64,000 nt of DNA from Sanderia malayensis (taxonomy: Eukaryota; Cnidaria; Scyphozoa; Semaeostomeae; Pelagiidae), in the NCBI GenBank assembly GCA_013076295.1, contig RQOL01000861.1, forward strand, positions 4,194,235 through 4,258,234, in the 5' to 3' direction. Positions 13,597 through 29,606 of this stretch are shown here, one piece after another. A program made the position numbers and the translations under genes. Each line of letters opens with the position of its first letter. Position 1 is the stretch's first letter. The notes under the pieces were generated by a model, which was not told the DNA's origin, ran no database searches, and was given only the letters and a program-made list of their open reading frames with translations.

Positions 13597-16500
13597 TCAA
13601 TTTTTCCCCTCCTCTTTCTTTTTTTTCTTTGGAATGAATACGGGTTTTAAGTGTTTCGGCTTGTAGCTTGCAAAGGGCGAATAGGGAGCGCCGACAAGTA
13701 GAATATGATTCTGTTTGTACCAGAATCTCCAAAGACCCTTGTGATAGCCTCGCACGTCAAGATCCCAGATTCTGAAGCAGCCAGCCAGGTTGGTCCAGGT
13801 TTCCCAATCCGAGAAATGGTCCATCTTGATGTAGACGACATAGGTTTCACCTTTGGTGTCGGGAATGAAGTCTTCTTTGTGACTGCATTGGTTCTTCGTG
13901 TGATTCACGGCAATTGCATTCCTGGAAATTAGAGAGAATCATTCAACACTTAGGCAACATAAAGAATGTAATGATGAAGAGAAACCAGTGGGAAGACATC
14001 GTCGAAATGCCTTCTTCGTTAGGTCGCACAAATAGAAGAAGAACAAAGTGCAGATAATCCGAGAGTCAAAATCAAACCTACTTCATGATATTGTGAAGCT
14101 CTATGTCATAGTTTTCCTTGGTCACTTTGGTGATATTGAAAACGACATCGGTGGCTCGATTCAAAGCATGTTTGGTGAAATACATGTCCTGGAAGAACGA
14201 ATTCATGTTGATTCCTTTGGCCCCGAAATGATAGGTTCTGGAGATGTCCGGGATGATGCATTCGCGGCCTTTTCTGTTCGAGTTCAGTCTCATCCACATG
14301 TCCCAATCCCAGTAGTCGGTAGGTCCAGGCCATCTCGGCTCCAGTTCTTCCTTGTACATTTTACGCTTCAACATCCTGCGAAAAACAGCATCCACTTACT
14401 ACATCAATCAAAACCAAAATAACCGATATGTTGTAGAAATGCCTCCTCGACTGGCTTGAAAAATCAGCCGAAAAACATTTTTTCGAGCGTCATCACGGTT
14501 TGAATCAGGGTCAAGGGTGAAAGGTCAAGACTCAAAGGTCAAAGATCAAGACTCAAGGGTGAAAGGTCATGCAAGTATAAATGGAGCATATATGATCAAA
14601 AGTCGAAACTGAAATTCGTCAAGGGCAGAAACATATTCACGCGTCCAGCGATTCAAATGTCAGTTTATCAAGACTCGACTCTATATCGATTGTCGACTTT
14701 AATCTACATCTGGTAAGTTGATGAACCGTAATGGAACATGCACAAGATGACCAGCATAAATTAAAGTTATTGCGTCAGAAATACATACCATCCCAAGCCT
14801 GGCATTGTTTCCACTCTGTACAACAATGCAGGGTCGTTGCAACTATGCTCGTAGCCCTAGTATAAAATAATGCAAGCTTACAGTGCAATGTAAACATATT
14901 ATTGTAAGTGTTAAGAGAAACGTGCGCGGATGGCGACTACTCTATCCACAAGCCATTCAAATCATTATAAACGTACCTGGTCATTCCAAGCAGACACACA
15001 GTAGATGCTAGGGTCTTTTTCAAGAAGAGGCAACATCTGGCTGAAATAATCGAAAATGTCCTTAGAACAATCCAGATCTTCCTCCAATATGATCATCTGG
15101 TTGGCGTGTGGGTAGGCGTCGAAAGTTGTTGTCAAACTCTTCTTGTAATGCTAAAAAAATCATATAAATAATAATAGAATTACGAAGTCAATGGGGTTTA
15201 TCAATACAATGCTAAAAACGAGCTCCAAAAGCTGTATAGTAAGTTCAATAGAACAGTATACAAAGCATCTGGTTACTTTATTTGCTTCATAGTGCAAATT
15301 ACGTTTGGTTAGTTGGACTACAAATATGGAAAAGTAAGTGTAGCTTGTTACATTGGGATTTAAATATACTTGATTGATAATACCGTAGATAAAACATTAG
15401 GGTGGGAGGGATAAGAACCAGTGAGTACATTAAATATACATGTATAATCCGCAAAGGTTGATTACCTGCCCGATTCTGCAATTTTTACTGCAAACTGGAG
15501 TGTGCTGCACGGCTTTCACATTGAATAGTGTTGCAACTGCGGCAGGCTCATCGAAAAAGCCATCAATGTAGACGGTGACCATTTTTGGATCGGCACCACG
15601 CACGGTCAGCAGCCCTCGCAACATGCGGTAAAGATATTGCGGTCTGTCGGCAGCAATAACCGCAACGGGTAGCTCGGAGACGCGGTTGTTTGGTAACGGT
15701 TCGCCTTTCAAGTCTATCGGAGACGGATTCTTACCTGGCAGATAACAAAAAATAATAAGATTATAATACTTTACAAAGCAGTCAAGAACAGTGCTACAGT
15801 ACAGTACCTATACAGTAAACATCTGCGTATAAGAGCCTGCATATATTGCATCTACCTATTGTTCTAACACAATAAGCTATTGTTTTTCTTTTGTTTTGAA
15901 CATATATATCAGCCGGGAGGCTCATAAATCCATTGGTCTTTATATGTTGTATATCAATATCGCAAACCTTAAGTGAGGCAACAAATATATAGCATTCGCT
16001 TAACTGGAAAGAGGGACTAAGTGTCTGGCTTGTATGTATTATAAATTATGAGTCATAAATTAGCAAATGGATTATGGTAAAGGTTTTATCAGGCCACCTT
16101 TCTATTAAACACCCCCTCTAGAGCCCCCAAAATTAAACAAGCCCCCCTGGGGCTTCAGAGATCTTCCATAGCATGTGGATGATTTGTTATATGACATCTC
16201 ATTGCATAGTGATTTCAGTGTACTTACAATCACAGACACTTCCATATCCTTCATATTTATCACAAAATGTCTTTCGTCTGGCCGCAACTTCTCCAGTGCC
16301 ATAATCACAGGTATCTTCATCAGAGGCCAGCAGAAAATTTGCTTGTATAACCACGGCTGGGGGCCATTTATCCATTGCTGGACTTTTCTCTAATGATTCC
16401 GCTAGCCATTTTTTCTTCTTTTTCATTATGAATGCCCAGTTATCTCTCCACTTTAGATTATCAATGAATTTGCTACCAAATGCACGCAGAATGCTCTTGC

Positions 16501-18074
16501 CGGCTTTCTTCAAGTGGAAACTGGCTTCATCCTGAAACACAGGCAAGGCATAATGAAACAACAGTTGTACATGAAAGGGTCATGCTATTTGGCAGCATAC
16601 TTCTCAGCAAATCAAATCTATCATGAATACCAATTTTGTACAATACTCTGAAGGCTGTACCTCAGCTTAGAAGGCATGATGTCAAAACTACGGTCAGACA
16701 ACATTAACAACCCAAAAATAAAAATATGCAAACTTTGCATTTAGTCAATTATTTAAAAACAACAGCCTGCTGTTTCTTCCATTGTTTCAAGAAGAAACTT
16801 TAGCAAAAAGGTTTCTTATAAAAGTAGGTTCTTCTATGCAGATTTTAACTGCATTTTCTAAATGGCTCTATGTTTATAAATAGGTATGAAAAAAACACAT
16901 ACCTTTGTTAAAAAAACTATGATTCTTCCCTCCTGCAGCATATTCAAATACAGTACTATTTCCCCATCTAATACATATCCATATGTATCGTAAACCCTGG
17001 AGCTCATCTTCATTCCAGTTTGTTGATTCAATACAACAATATGCAGTCCTCTGGATGTATCATCAGTGGTGCCATCCTCATAAACCTTCACTCCATCCAC
17101 AGCAACGTAAACAAGTTCTTTACTGGACCTGGCTTCTATTTTAACCATCTTTCCATTATCTTCTACAAAACAGAGTGAGCAACATAGTAGTTTTAATTGA
17201 AGAATGCATACAATAGATCTTTATTGTACTGGATGACTTGGAGGTGACCAACCATCAGATGACCAATGGCATTGATAAAAATTTTTAGTGAGGGAGCAAA
17301 GGCCAACATTTTGTGACAAACAGTGTGCCTTTAAAAACGTTTTGAGTGACATGCAGATAACCACATGCCGGGCACTGCTGGCAGAGGCGGCACCACGGGG
17401 AGGACTGGGGAGGACATCCCCAATATTTTCCAGGGCCGATTTTTCAATTCGTTGAAATCCGAGGAGAAATATTTTGGGGGGGGGGGTATGATGGCACATG
17501 TGAAAAAATTTTCAACAAATAAGATAAACACGGAAATGAAAAACACTTTTTGAATATACCGACCCAATACAGTACAGTATACTATACTATACAACAAAGT
17601 CTAATTTTTCCAATGGGCGTGGATTTCATAAAAATGGGCGTGACCCTAAAAATTTTACCCCTCCTCCCCACCTTTTGAGGGCTGGTGCTGCCTCTGACTT
17701 CTGGATACTGTAATGTGCAAATAAATATACTTATTACATGGATTAAGATAAAAATATTTCTAAGTACCTGAGTGTGCCACACTCTGTTCTTGCAGGAATT
17801 GTTGATTCGCGAATTCATTGTCCAGTGCTTCATTTTGGACGGAGCTTGGGCTAGCAGATCTTAGCTTCTTGCTATTGTCAATTATAAAAATTATATTAAA
17901 AATTACAGTAACTGCTAAAACACTAACTAGAAGTCCTTGTAGAAACCGTCCAAGCATTCCCCTTCGTCGGATCTTCAAAGGTCTTGTACAGCAAGGCAGT
18001 CGCACGATATACGCTGCAGAACTCGGAATAAATGGCTTTGCATTCAAATTCGGTTGCCATTTTGAGTCAGCCAT
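13597..18074 (-). CDS. POMGNT1: Protein O-mannose beta-1,2-N-acetylglucosaminyltransferase 1
   Basis: Golgi enzyme that adds GlcNAc beta-1,2 to O-linked mannose on proteins such as alpha-dystroglycan (family knowledge). Exons: 18074-17768, 17162-16903, 16531-16228, 15734-15466, 15150-14977, 14856-14789, 14375-14082, 13921-13597. All phases close to a 666-aa protein, close to the 660 aa of the human enzyme. Visible: short cytosolic N-terminus with a basic RRR, one membrane anchor at about 45-65 (type II), a stem domain around 100-255 (VAVDG, GLHIVVLNQQTG, GYGSVCDCK), then the GT13-type catalytic domain with PVAVIAADRPQYLYRML, the metal-binding LEEDLD at about 402-407, SAWNDQGYEH, and the C-terminal IWDLDVRG...GLWRFW block. 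The stem and C-terminal block distinguish it from MGAT1. The C-terminus is Lys-rich (KKKKKEEGKN). Nothing looks broken. Confidence 0.97.
14511..14572. repeat. 21-bp tandem repeat rich in AGGTCA half-sites
   Basis: Three 21-bp units in POMGNT1 intron 6, each containing one or two GGTCA/GGTGA elements; 14536-14548 reads aggtcaaagatca, a DR1-type arrangement known for HNF4/RXR-class nuclear receptors. The tandem structure is seen; binding is inference. Confidence 0.75.
17379..17705. mobile_element. MITE-like element with about 15-bp terminal inverted repeats
   Basis: An island of about 325 bp in POMGNT1 intron 1 begins with ggcagaggcggcacca and ends with its imperfect inverse tggtgctgcctctgac. 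It contains a G12 homopolymer and GGGGAGG/CCTCCCC arms. No transposase reading frame is present, so a non-autonomous DNA element is the likely class. A clear target-site duplication was not found. Confidence 0.45.
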
Positions 18075-18499
18075 ATTCCAAATATATTTTGTCTCTTTTC
18101 TGCTTTATGTAACAAGTCAATATACGAAACACGAAATGTATTTAAGTGGCCTAAATGATACTAGTTAGTGCTTTAAGGATGCTAGACTTTGCGGCATAAC
18201 TTCGAAGTATCTCCTTCCATAAGCTGGTTTTTTCAAATTTCCAGAGACAACTCAATAATTTCAAATTTAGGCCACTCGAAAAATAAAAATTAGTCCAGGC
18301 AAATGCTTCCTTAGCTTCGGTCTTACCCATGTACTATGTTCAATAACCCCTCATAACATCAATCGTCTATCGAGAACAACGTGAACAATTACCAAACTTG
18401 CCACGTCTAACGGAACAACGGAAAAATCCCTTTCAAAATACCTTTGAAATTGTCAAGTAAAGCTTCTGATTCCCTGGGAAACGCACCAGGGCGGATGTG

Positions 18500-18545
18500 G
18501 TTGTAGACTCATTACATTGCGTCCCTGTGTCTTTGCTCGTGCCTT
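18500..18545. repeat. Dispersed repeat shared with mucin intron
   Basis: About 40 bp (gactcattacattgcgtccc and the following ctgtgtctttgctcgt) recurs with few changes at 43897-43935. Both are non-coding and in the same orientation. Confidence 0.65.
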
Positions 18546-19215
18546 CGCTCCACCAACAGGGACTTATCACATTTGAGTGTCAAATGGAAAAAAGAACAAG
18601 TTTCGCCTCCACTGGTACAGGTTTTACATCCATGGGTAAAAGTTTCGCCTCCGAAAACAACTCCACAGAAAGTAACACTACATGAATCCATAGAGATCGT
18701 AGACAAAAGAAGGGGCAAAAGCGCTTCCGGGAGTCGAACTTTAATTGAACATCAATAGACTCGTTACATGAAGAAATTACAACTTACTATTAAACAAAAA
18801 TCAAACAAAAATCAAAAAAGAGTATTGCTTTGGTTTTTGTCCATGGCGATGAATACTTTCATAGCCTGTAAAATAAAACTATAATTCTATTAGTCACTAC
18901 CTTGACTAATTAAGGTCCTCTGATTATTTTGAGACAAAATCCAGCCCTCTAAGGCAATTGGTTCAAAAGTTAAGCTCGCACACTTGCTGCAACAAGTGAG
19001 TTTCCATATCCGCAAGGGAGATTATTCGAGTAGTTTTCGAGAAAAAGTCTTGTATGTTTGTGGGTTCGTTCCATTTTAGCTGGCGTGTAGCCTCAAATCC
19101 TCCTCCGTTAAGCCGAATGCTGGGTATATTTTCAATCAATTTATAAATAGCGGTAACCTTTGCTGCAGTGCAGTGAGACGTTCCAGAAACATTCGGAAAG
19201 GGATCCAAGCCACAA

Positions 19216-19860
19216 TCCTAATCCCTAACTGACACGCCAGACACTGTAAGTAGTACTACGTCATGCATACTCCTGCGCAGTAGCCTTTATATGGGACTGC
19301 GCATACACGCCCACCTTTAGGGCACCTTAACCCTAGCCCCAACCCTAACCTTAATCCTAATCCGTAACTGACACACCAGACACTGTGAGTAGTATTACGT
19401 CATGCATACTCCTGCGCAGTAACTTTCATATGGCACTGCGCATACACGCCCACCTTTAGGGCACCTTAACACTAACCCTAACCCTAACCCTAACCTTAAT
19501 CCTAATCCTAACTGACACACCAGACACTGTAAGAAGTAGTACGTCAAGTATACTCCTGCGCAGTAGCCTATATATGACACTGCGCATACCCGCCCACCTT
19601 TATGGCACCTTAACCCTAACCCCAACCCTAACCCTAACCTTAATCCTAATCCTAACTGACACACCAGACACTGTGAGTAGTAGTACGCCATGCATACTCC
19701 TGCGCAGTAGCCTATATATGACACTGCGCATACCCGCCCACCTTTAGGGCACCTTAACCCTAACCCCACCCCTCACCCTAACCTTAATCCTAATCCTAAC
19801 TGACACACCTGACAGACACTGTCAGTAGTATTACGTCATGCATACTCCTGCGCTCGCGTA
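19216..19860. repeat. 144-bp satellite with embedded telomere-like repeats, about 4.5 copies
   Basis: The landmark gacacaccagacactg recurs at 19231 (as gacacgcc), 19370, 19514, 19658 and 19802, giving spacings of 139, 144, 144 and 144 bp. Each unit has a block of CCCTAA/CCTTAA repeats, a tactcctgcgcagta block, an actgcgcata block and a cgcccacctttagggcacc block. It is interstitial, between two single-copy genes. Confidence 0.92.
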
Positions 19861-19904
19861 GCCAATCCAGGGCATTTAAATTATTCCAAATTGATCAAAA
19901 CACA

Positions 19905-19990
19905 AAGTAGATGCCCTCATCAGGTTTTGAACCAGTGATCTTGAGCTTACTGTGCAGAGAAGTTACCGGTTGTCCACAGGAGCTCTTCCT
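19905..19990 (-). mobile_element. tRNA-derived SINE-like fragment
   Basis: On the minus strand an A-box-like tggacaaccgg is followed about 43 bp later by ggttcaaaacc, matching an RNA polymerase III B box; the spacing fits a tRNA-derived promoter. The 3' part gatgagggcatct recurs at 20058-20090 after another B-box-like ggttcgaaacc. It does not fold as an intact tRNA as far as I can see. Confidence 0.45.
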
Positions 19991-20054
19991 AGCAGTGGGG
20001 AATAGCATAAGGTCAAAGGAATCAACGCACCAGACGTATAGTCATCCTTCACCA

Positions 20055-20095
20055 GCACAAGACAGATGCCTTCATCGGGTTTCGAACCTGGTCTT
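20055..20095 (-). mobile_element. Truncated second SINE-like copy (B box only)
   Basis: The minus strand contains ggttcgaaacc followed by cgatgaaggcatctgt, nearly the same as the 3' part of the copy at 19905-19990. No A box is recognisable upstream, so this is a fragment. Confidence 0.4.
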
Positions 20096-20585
20096 CAGTT
20101 AAGTTATCAGTACAAAAAATCTCTGCTTTTTATCAAGCTTACTTATTTTAGACATTATTCAAAGTTTGAAGTGGAATAAATGGAAAGAGGGTTAAATTCT
20201 GCTAAAAAGGGAACTAACAAGAGAGGCGGTGGGGGCAGAAAAAAAGTTTACTGTTTCTTATCCAATTCAATTCAATGGTAGTAATGCATTGGATTCAACT
20301 GGACAACTTTTGCTCAAGGTCTGGGGAGAGTGTTGTCTTGTTATGTTATGTCAGGCAGGCAGAGAACTTCGAAGCTTTCATCGGTGGGAAAAGAATAATG
20401 CGGCACTGCAAAAAGTTTTGATTTTACGCAGATTGCGAATGTATTGACAGATTAAAACACAGCGACGGAAATTACTTCAATTTGTAAAGAAACACGTACT
20501 TTGAGTATAATAAGTAACAAGAAATAAGTATCAATTTGAGACATGAGAAGTTAGAGTGTTGCATGATCTGAACAGCAAATAAATT

Positions 20586-25470
<4,885 letters not shown>

Positions 25471-26847
25471 AGTATCGTTATGTTTATGCTTATCACTTCC
25501 CCTCTCCCCCCCCCCTCCATGAATAACTATACATTCAATACGACCTTATTTTCAAAAGTATGGCTCTATTAGGGTATATTATAAGTGCCTTGAATTAGTA
25601 AGAGTTAGGAATACTCTACGCACAGTAATGCAATTAGACTAACTTGTTATAACACGTCATAAAATCACCTTCCTAGGTAGTACACTAAAACCTATTAACT
25701 GACACCTCCTTACATTGGACAAGAGCTTCAATGCTATGGCATTGTATTAGATAACCTTCCAGATATTATTATGTTATAACAGTAAAACCTCCATTGATCA
25801 CCACCTTGCAGTGGATAGCGTCTTTAATGCTATGGTATTAGATAACACATCCAGGTAATTAAACTTTTACTGCAGAGCCTCGAGTCATCATGTATACCTT
25901 TTTACAGCGACCATTTATTGTAATGAGACCAACGTCTTCTTAGTATTCGCCATACGGAGGCTTCATTGTGATTAAATTGACCGTCGGGTCGGGAGTTATG
26001 AGCAATATGACTTCTGGAAGGATCTCGTTGCTTCTTAGAATTCAATCTTGACTGTTGGTTTACCAAGGGGCTTATTATGTTTCTCAGCATTTCTGTTGCT
26101 ATCAAAATCATATTTTTAGCTCATAGCTTTTGATTGCATTGGCTATTATTATTATTATATTATTAAATGTTTAGTTGATTAAGACTTTAATTTGAATGTG
26201 GCGCTATTTTTGTGATTTAGCTTTAGTTTTGGTTTTTAGTAGTTTATGTAATGGACAGTATTATAATAGATGGTGATTTAATTGTTTTACTGTGGATATA
26301 TCAACATATATATTATATTGATATATGTATGATATATCTTAGTTTAATTTAAGTTTGACAACAACGATTTTCATAAGTTTTTTATAAGTATAAATGCGTT
26401 TGGATAAGGGTTGGATTGTTAGTTTGAGACAAAGTAATTCTTCAGTAAACATAAATTAAGGAATTATATGTCTAGTTGGGAGTGTATTTATGTTTTTAGT
26501 TTGCCTTTCACTGACACCTTTTCCACTTCATTGCACCACTTTCGGGCACATTACATTTGGGCTTTATAAAATTTCTTCAATTTTTGACCGCATGTGACGT
26601 CATTGACCAATCAGAATTGGCTGGGGTCCAGTCTTTTTTGTTCTTGTTTATTCATCCATCATCAAGATCAAGAATGACCATTACTTATTTTCGACGAGCG
26701 ACATCTTGAAGATACCGATCGAGGAAAAATTATCGAGTTTCGTTAGTTAAGTATCATTTTATGAATATACCGGCTATTGAAGCTTATTGATGCTGGTTTT
26801 TGCATTTATGAAAGGCTTTTAGAAGCTGCGGAGACTACAGTAGAAAG
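25471..26847. other. PAK 3' flank and promoter side of MANSC-like gene
   Basis: About 1.4 kb of AT-rich non-coding DNA. It contains a C-rich tract (25500-25517) directly after the PAK stop and a degenerate pair of sequences of about 95 bp at 25680-25765 and 25780-25858. The 5' UTR of the next gene should lie near 26700-26847. No coding exon is seen. Confidence 0.6.
25680..25858. repeat. Degenerate tandem pair
   Basis: Two adjacent copies share ctaaaacct/gtaaaacct, tcaatgctatgg/ttaatgctatgg and tattagataac in order, about 95-100 bp apart. The acagtaaaacctccattgat start resembles ends of small DNA elements. Confidence 0.55.
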
Positions 26848-28764
26848 ATGAGAGGAAAAGATTGCGTTGTTCGTTGCTTTCTTATTTGTCTACTCTTCGG
26901 TGGCCTAACTGCGTCAAAATGTCCTCCAATAAAAGTCCACAAGGACACGATAATCAGAACGAAAGAATCGACAAGGAAAGGAGCTAAAATGCTCTATCAC
27001 ACTGACATTCAGTCGTCTCGCGAGTGCTACGAACTATGTTGTGAAACAAAAACTTGTAATGTCGGAATAGTGCATTATAAAAAAGAAAGGGATAGAGAAA
27101 CTGGCGAAATTATCACTCAGAAAAGTTGCTTCATATTTGCTTGTGGAACCCCGAATCGTTGCGTATTCATGAACCATACTGGATATGCTGTCATTGAAAT
27201 GCGGAAAATTAATAGAAACAAGCATACTGGCAAGAAAATACACCGAGCGACAGAGAAGCCAATAGTCGAGGAAGGTATGAACATAAAATCAATACAAGAA
27301 GGAAATTATTTATTTTTTGCTATTTATTTGTTTTACAAGTTGCGATGCCAATGCAATGCGAGTATGCGAGGCAGGTGTTTAAATAGTTGCCTGAATCAAT
27401 TTGGAAGTGCGAATATTGAGCTATAAGTAAATGTTTTTGGTTATGTCAAAGTGCATGCTAAACTAAATTTCTCAGACTATCCAATGCAATGCCATTCATA
27501 TGAGAATTGTATTGCCGTCAAAATGCAATGCATCAGTTTATGGCATAGGTTTCATCATTTTCAAGGCCATTGGATATTTGTATTCTTCTGAAAAATTTGC
27601 CATCGCATACCCATTCTAATGACACACAATTGAAATTTGTCTCGCTTTGTTTTCCAGATTGCCCTCCTGGAACTCCAGTAGCAATGTGTGCCAGAGATCC
27701 ATGCGAAGGAAAGACGTGCCATGCTCACAAAACAGCAAGATGCGTTGCAAACTATTGTGGGGGATGTCACGCTTTTTGGTATGACAAGCAAGCAAATAGA
27801 GTTGAATGTCATGGTAAGTAAGATGTGTTTAAATGCTCTGCTGATCTGTTATGGTATACTTAACTTTTTGACATCATGGAAGTGCACTGTAAGTGTATTG
27901 TTTTTTATGTTGTGAGAGTATAATTTTTTGTTTTATAGCAAAGAAAACAAAGCACCACAAAGTAATTGCAACAACACCCATGCCGACTGAAGCCCCAACA
28001 TCACCACCTGAAGAAGATCAAGAACCATCTGAAGAAGATCAGGAACCATTTGAAGAAGATTCATCAGAAAATGTGAGTGAAGAAGAAGTGGAAATCCGAC
28101 CAGAAGATACGAGTGGGAAGCCAACTGAGGATCCAAATGTGGCTGATGGTGAAGACCCTCATCGTGTTAAAGAATGGCGTACGTGGCTCAGCGATGAAAG
28201 AGAAGTACATGTTACACACGAGCCAGTGAATGTGACCACAAAACCTGTGCATCTTAATACTAAAGGAAATGATAAAAAACACAGTAAGAACTCTATGTCT
28301 GCTTCTTGTTATCTTGCCAAGTGTTTAGCTTGCTTCTGGCTGATGTCTTACCAGGTTTTCACTTGTTTTGAACAAGTCACTGCGCACAGACTCAAGCAGT
28401 TTGGACAAGGACTGTTTGAGGATGTACATAAGCTTCTATTTGGATACAACTCATAATTGTTAACTAAAACTCTTGGGATTACTCGTGCATTGTTGTTATG
28501 TTGTGTCAGAATGCTTTCATGTTAAAGCTGACTATCTTTCCATTTCCAGACCCACAAGATGATTTGGATAAATCAAGAAAGCCAACCAAGATCATTGAGC
28601 CTGTGCAAGCTTCGCATGTCACTGTTACACTTGCCATTGCACTGGGCGTCTGCTTATTCATACTCATTGCAGTGCTTGTGAAACTCAAGTGCACTGGGCC
28701 AAAGAAAAAGAAGAAGTTTGCAGTGGATGATGGTGATTATCTGATTAACGGCATGTATTTGTAG
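26848..28764 (+). CDS. Type I membrane protein with N-terminal MANSC-like Cys domain
   Basis: Exons: 26848-27274, 27658-27813, 27939-28283, 28550-28764. All three introns are phase 1, as is usual for exchangeable extracellular modules; the product is 380 aa. Order: signal peptide about 1-23; a MANSC-like domain about 25-120 (CYELCCETKTCNVG, SCFIFACG, RCVFM); a small Cys module from exon 2 (MCARDPCEGKTC, then ARCVANYCGGCHAFWYD), a pattern I have seen in invertebrate extracellular proteins but cannot tie to a named family; an acidic Glu/Pro/Thr-rich stalk about 195-305; one membrane helix about 332-354; and a short tail with KKKKK ending DYLINGMYL. MANSC domains occur in MANSC1, LRP11 and SPINT1, but no Kunitz or LDLa module follows here, so I give no symbol. 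Function unknown; probably a cell-surface protein. Confidence 0.88.
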
Positions 28765-29606
28765 ATGATAGACTAATGAGTTGACAGGGTATTTTCATTT
28801 TATATAATCATACAAGTAGACGTATTTCTAATTGTAATTGCCATCCTGCCATAAGTAATTGTAATATTATTTACATTGGGTGTTTGTATTAGCAAGCAGC
28901 TATTAAAAGACATTCTATTTGTCTCTTATTCTTTACAAGAATCTTTATTGTGGCACATTAATAGCCCAATCTTTTGGTGACTCCAATGTTTGTCACTGTA
29001 ACATTAAATGTAAAGGATTTTTCTTTAGTTCATTTGAGTTTCAAATGTTATTTAAGATGCAGAGTTGATTTTTATTTCAGTTTATTCACGTCAATGTGTT
29101 GATCTATTTGTGTAGCATGACTGAAATACATAACAGAAATTATTTGTTCCTCCTTTACCAACTGCTTTGACTTTTGTACTTATTGTCCTATTTATTTGTC
29201 CAACTTTGTCTGCTTCCTCAGTCACTTTGTTTGGATTCTTCCCATGTTTCTTGACTAAATAACAACACAACACTAAATACAAACCAATGAGTGCATTATA
29301 TCTCTTTAATATCATATAATAAAATACTATGTCAAATACAAAATAAAACAAAATATTCAAGCATGGACACTTCATTGCAGACAGCGCGAAGCAGCAAATT
29401 TGCAAAAATACAAATATTTTCAATAATTTAAGCTACAATGTCATGTAGAAATTAGTGCAAACCCAAAACAAACCAAACTGACATTGCATCCAGCATTAAG
29501 CAAGGTTTAACCAGATGTTTCAGTAATTGGAGTAGCACTGAACTGGAAGCAGCAAACAGCAATGTTAAACTCACAGAAAGCTGTGGTGTGTTTCGTCTGT
29601 GCCTGC
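28765..29606. other. Convergent 3' flanks of MANSC-like gene and PCMT1
   Basis: The two genes run toward each other. A candidate plus-strand poly(A) signal ATTAAA lies at 28902-28907. Minus-strand AATAAA/AATAAAA candidates for PCMT1 are at 29071-29086. No further gene is seen. Confidence 0.55.
28902..28907 (+). terminator. Candidate poly(A) signal (ATTAAA)
   Basis: Common variant hexamer about 140 bp after the stop of the MANSC-like gene, followed by a T-rich stretch. Inference from motif and position only. Confidence 0.35.

Larger units (their letters stand above)
18075..20585. other. Divergent intergenic region between POMGNT1 and PAK4-like gene
   Basis: About 2.5 kb separates two divergently transcribed genes, so both promoters should lie here. 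The middle is filled by repeats: a dispersed element at about 18500-18545, the 144-bp satellite at 19216-19860 and SINE-like fragments at 19905-20100. I see no convincing TATA box near either start and no coding exon. Confidence 0.65.

Noticed and set aside
13597..18074. MGAT1 instead of POMGNT1
   Set aside because: The N-terminal stem with VAVDG and GYGSVCDCK and the C-terminal IWDLDVRG block are POMGNT1 features, and the length fits POMGNT1 (666 aa) and not MGAT1 (about 445 aa).
19320..19800. Chromosome end
   Set aside because: Telomere hexamers are degenerate, embedded in 144-bp units and flanked on both sides by single-copy genes.
19905..19990. Functional tRNA gene
   Set aside because: A and B boxes are imperfect, and I could not form acceptor and anticodon stems; a SINE fragment is more likely.
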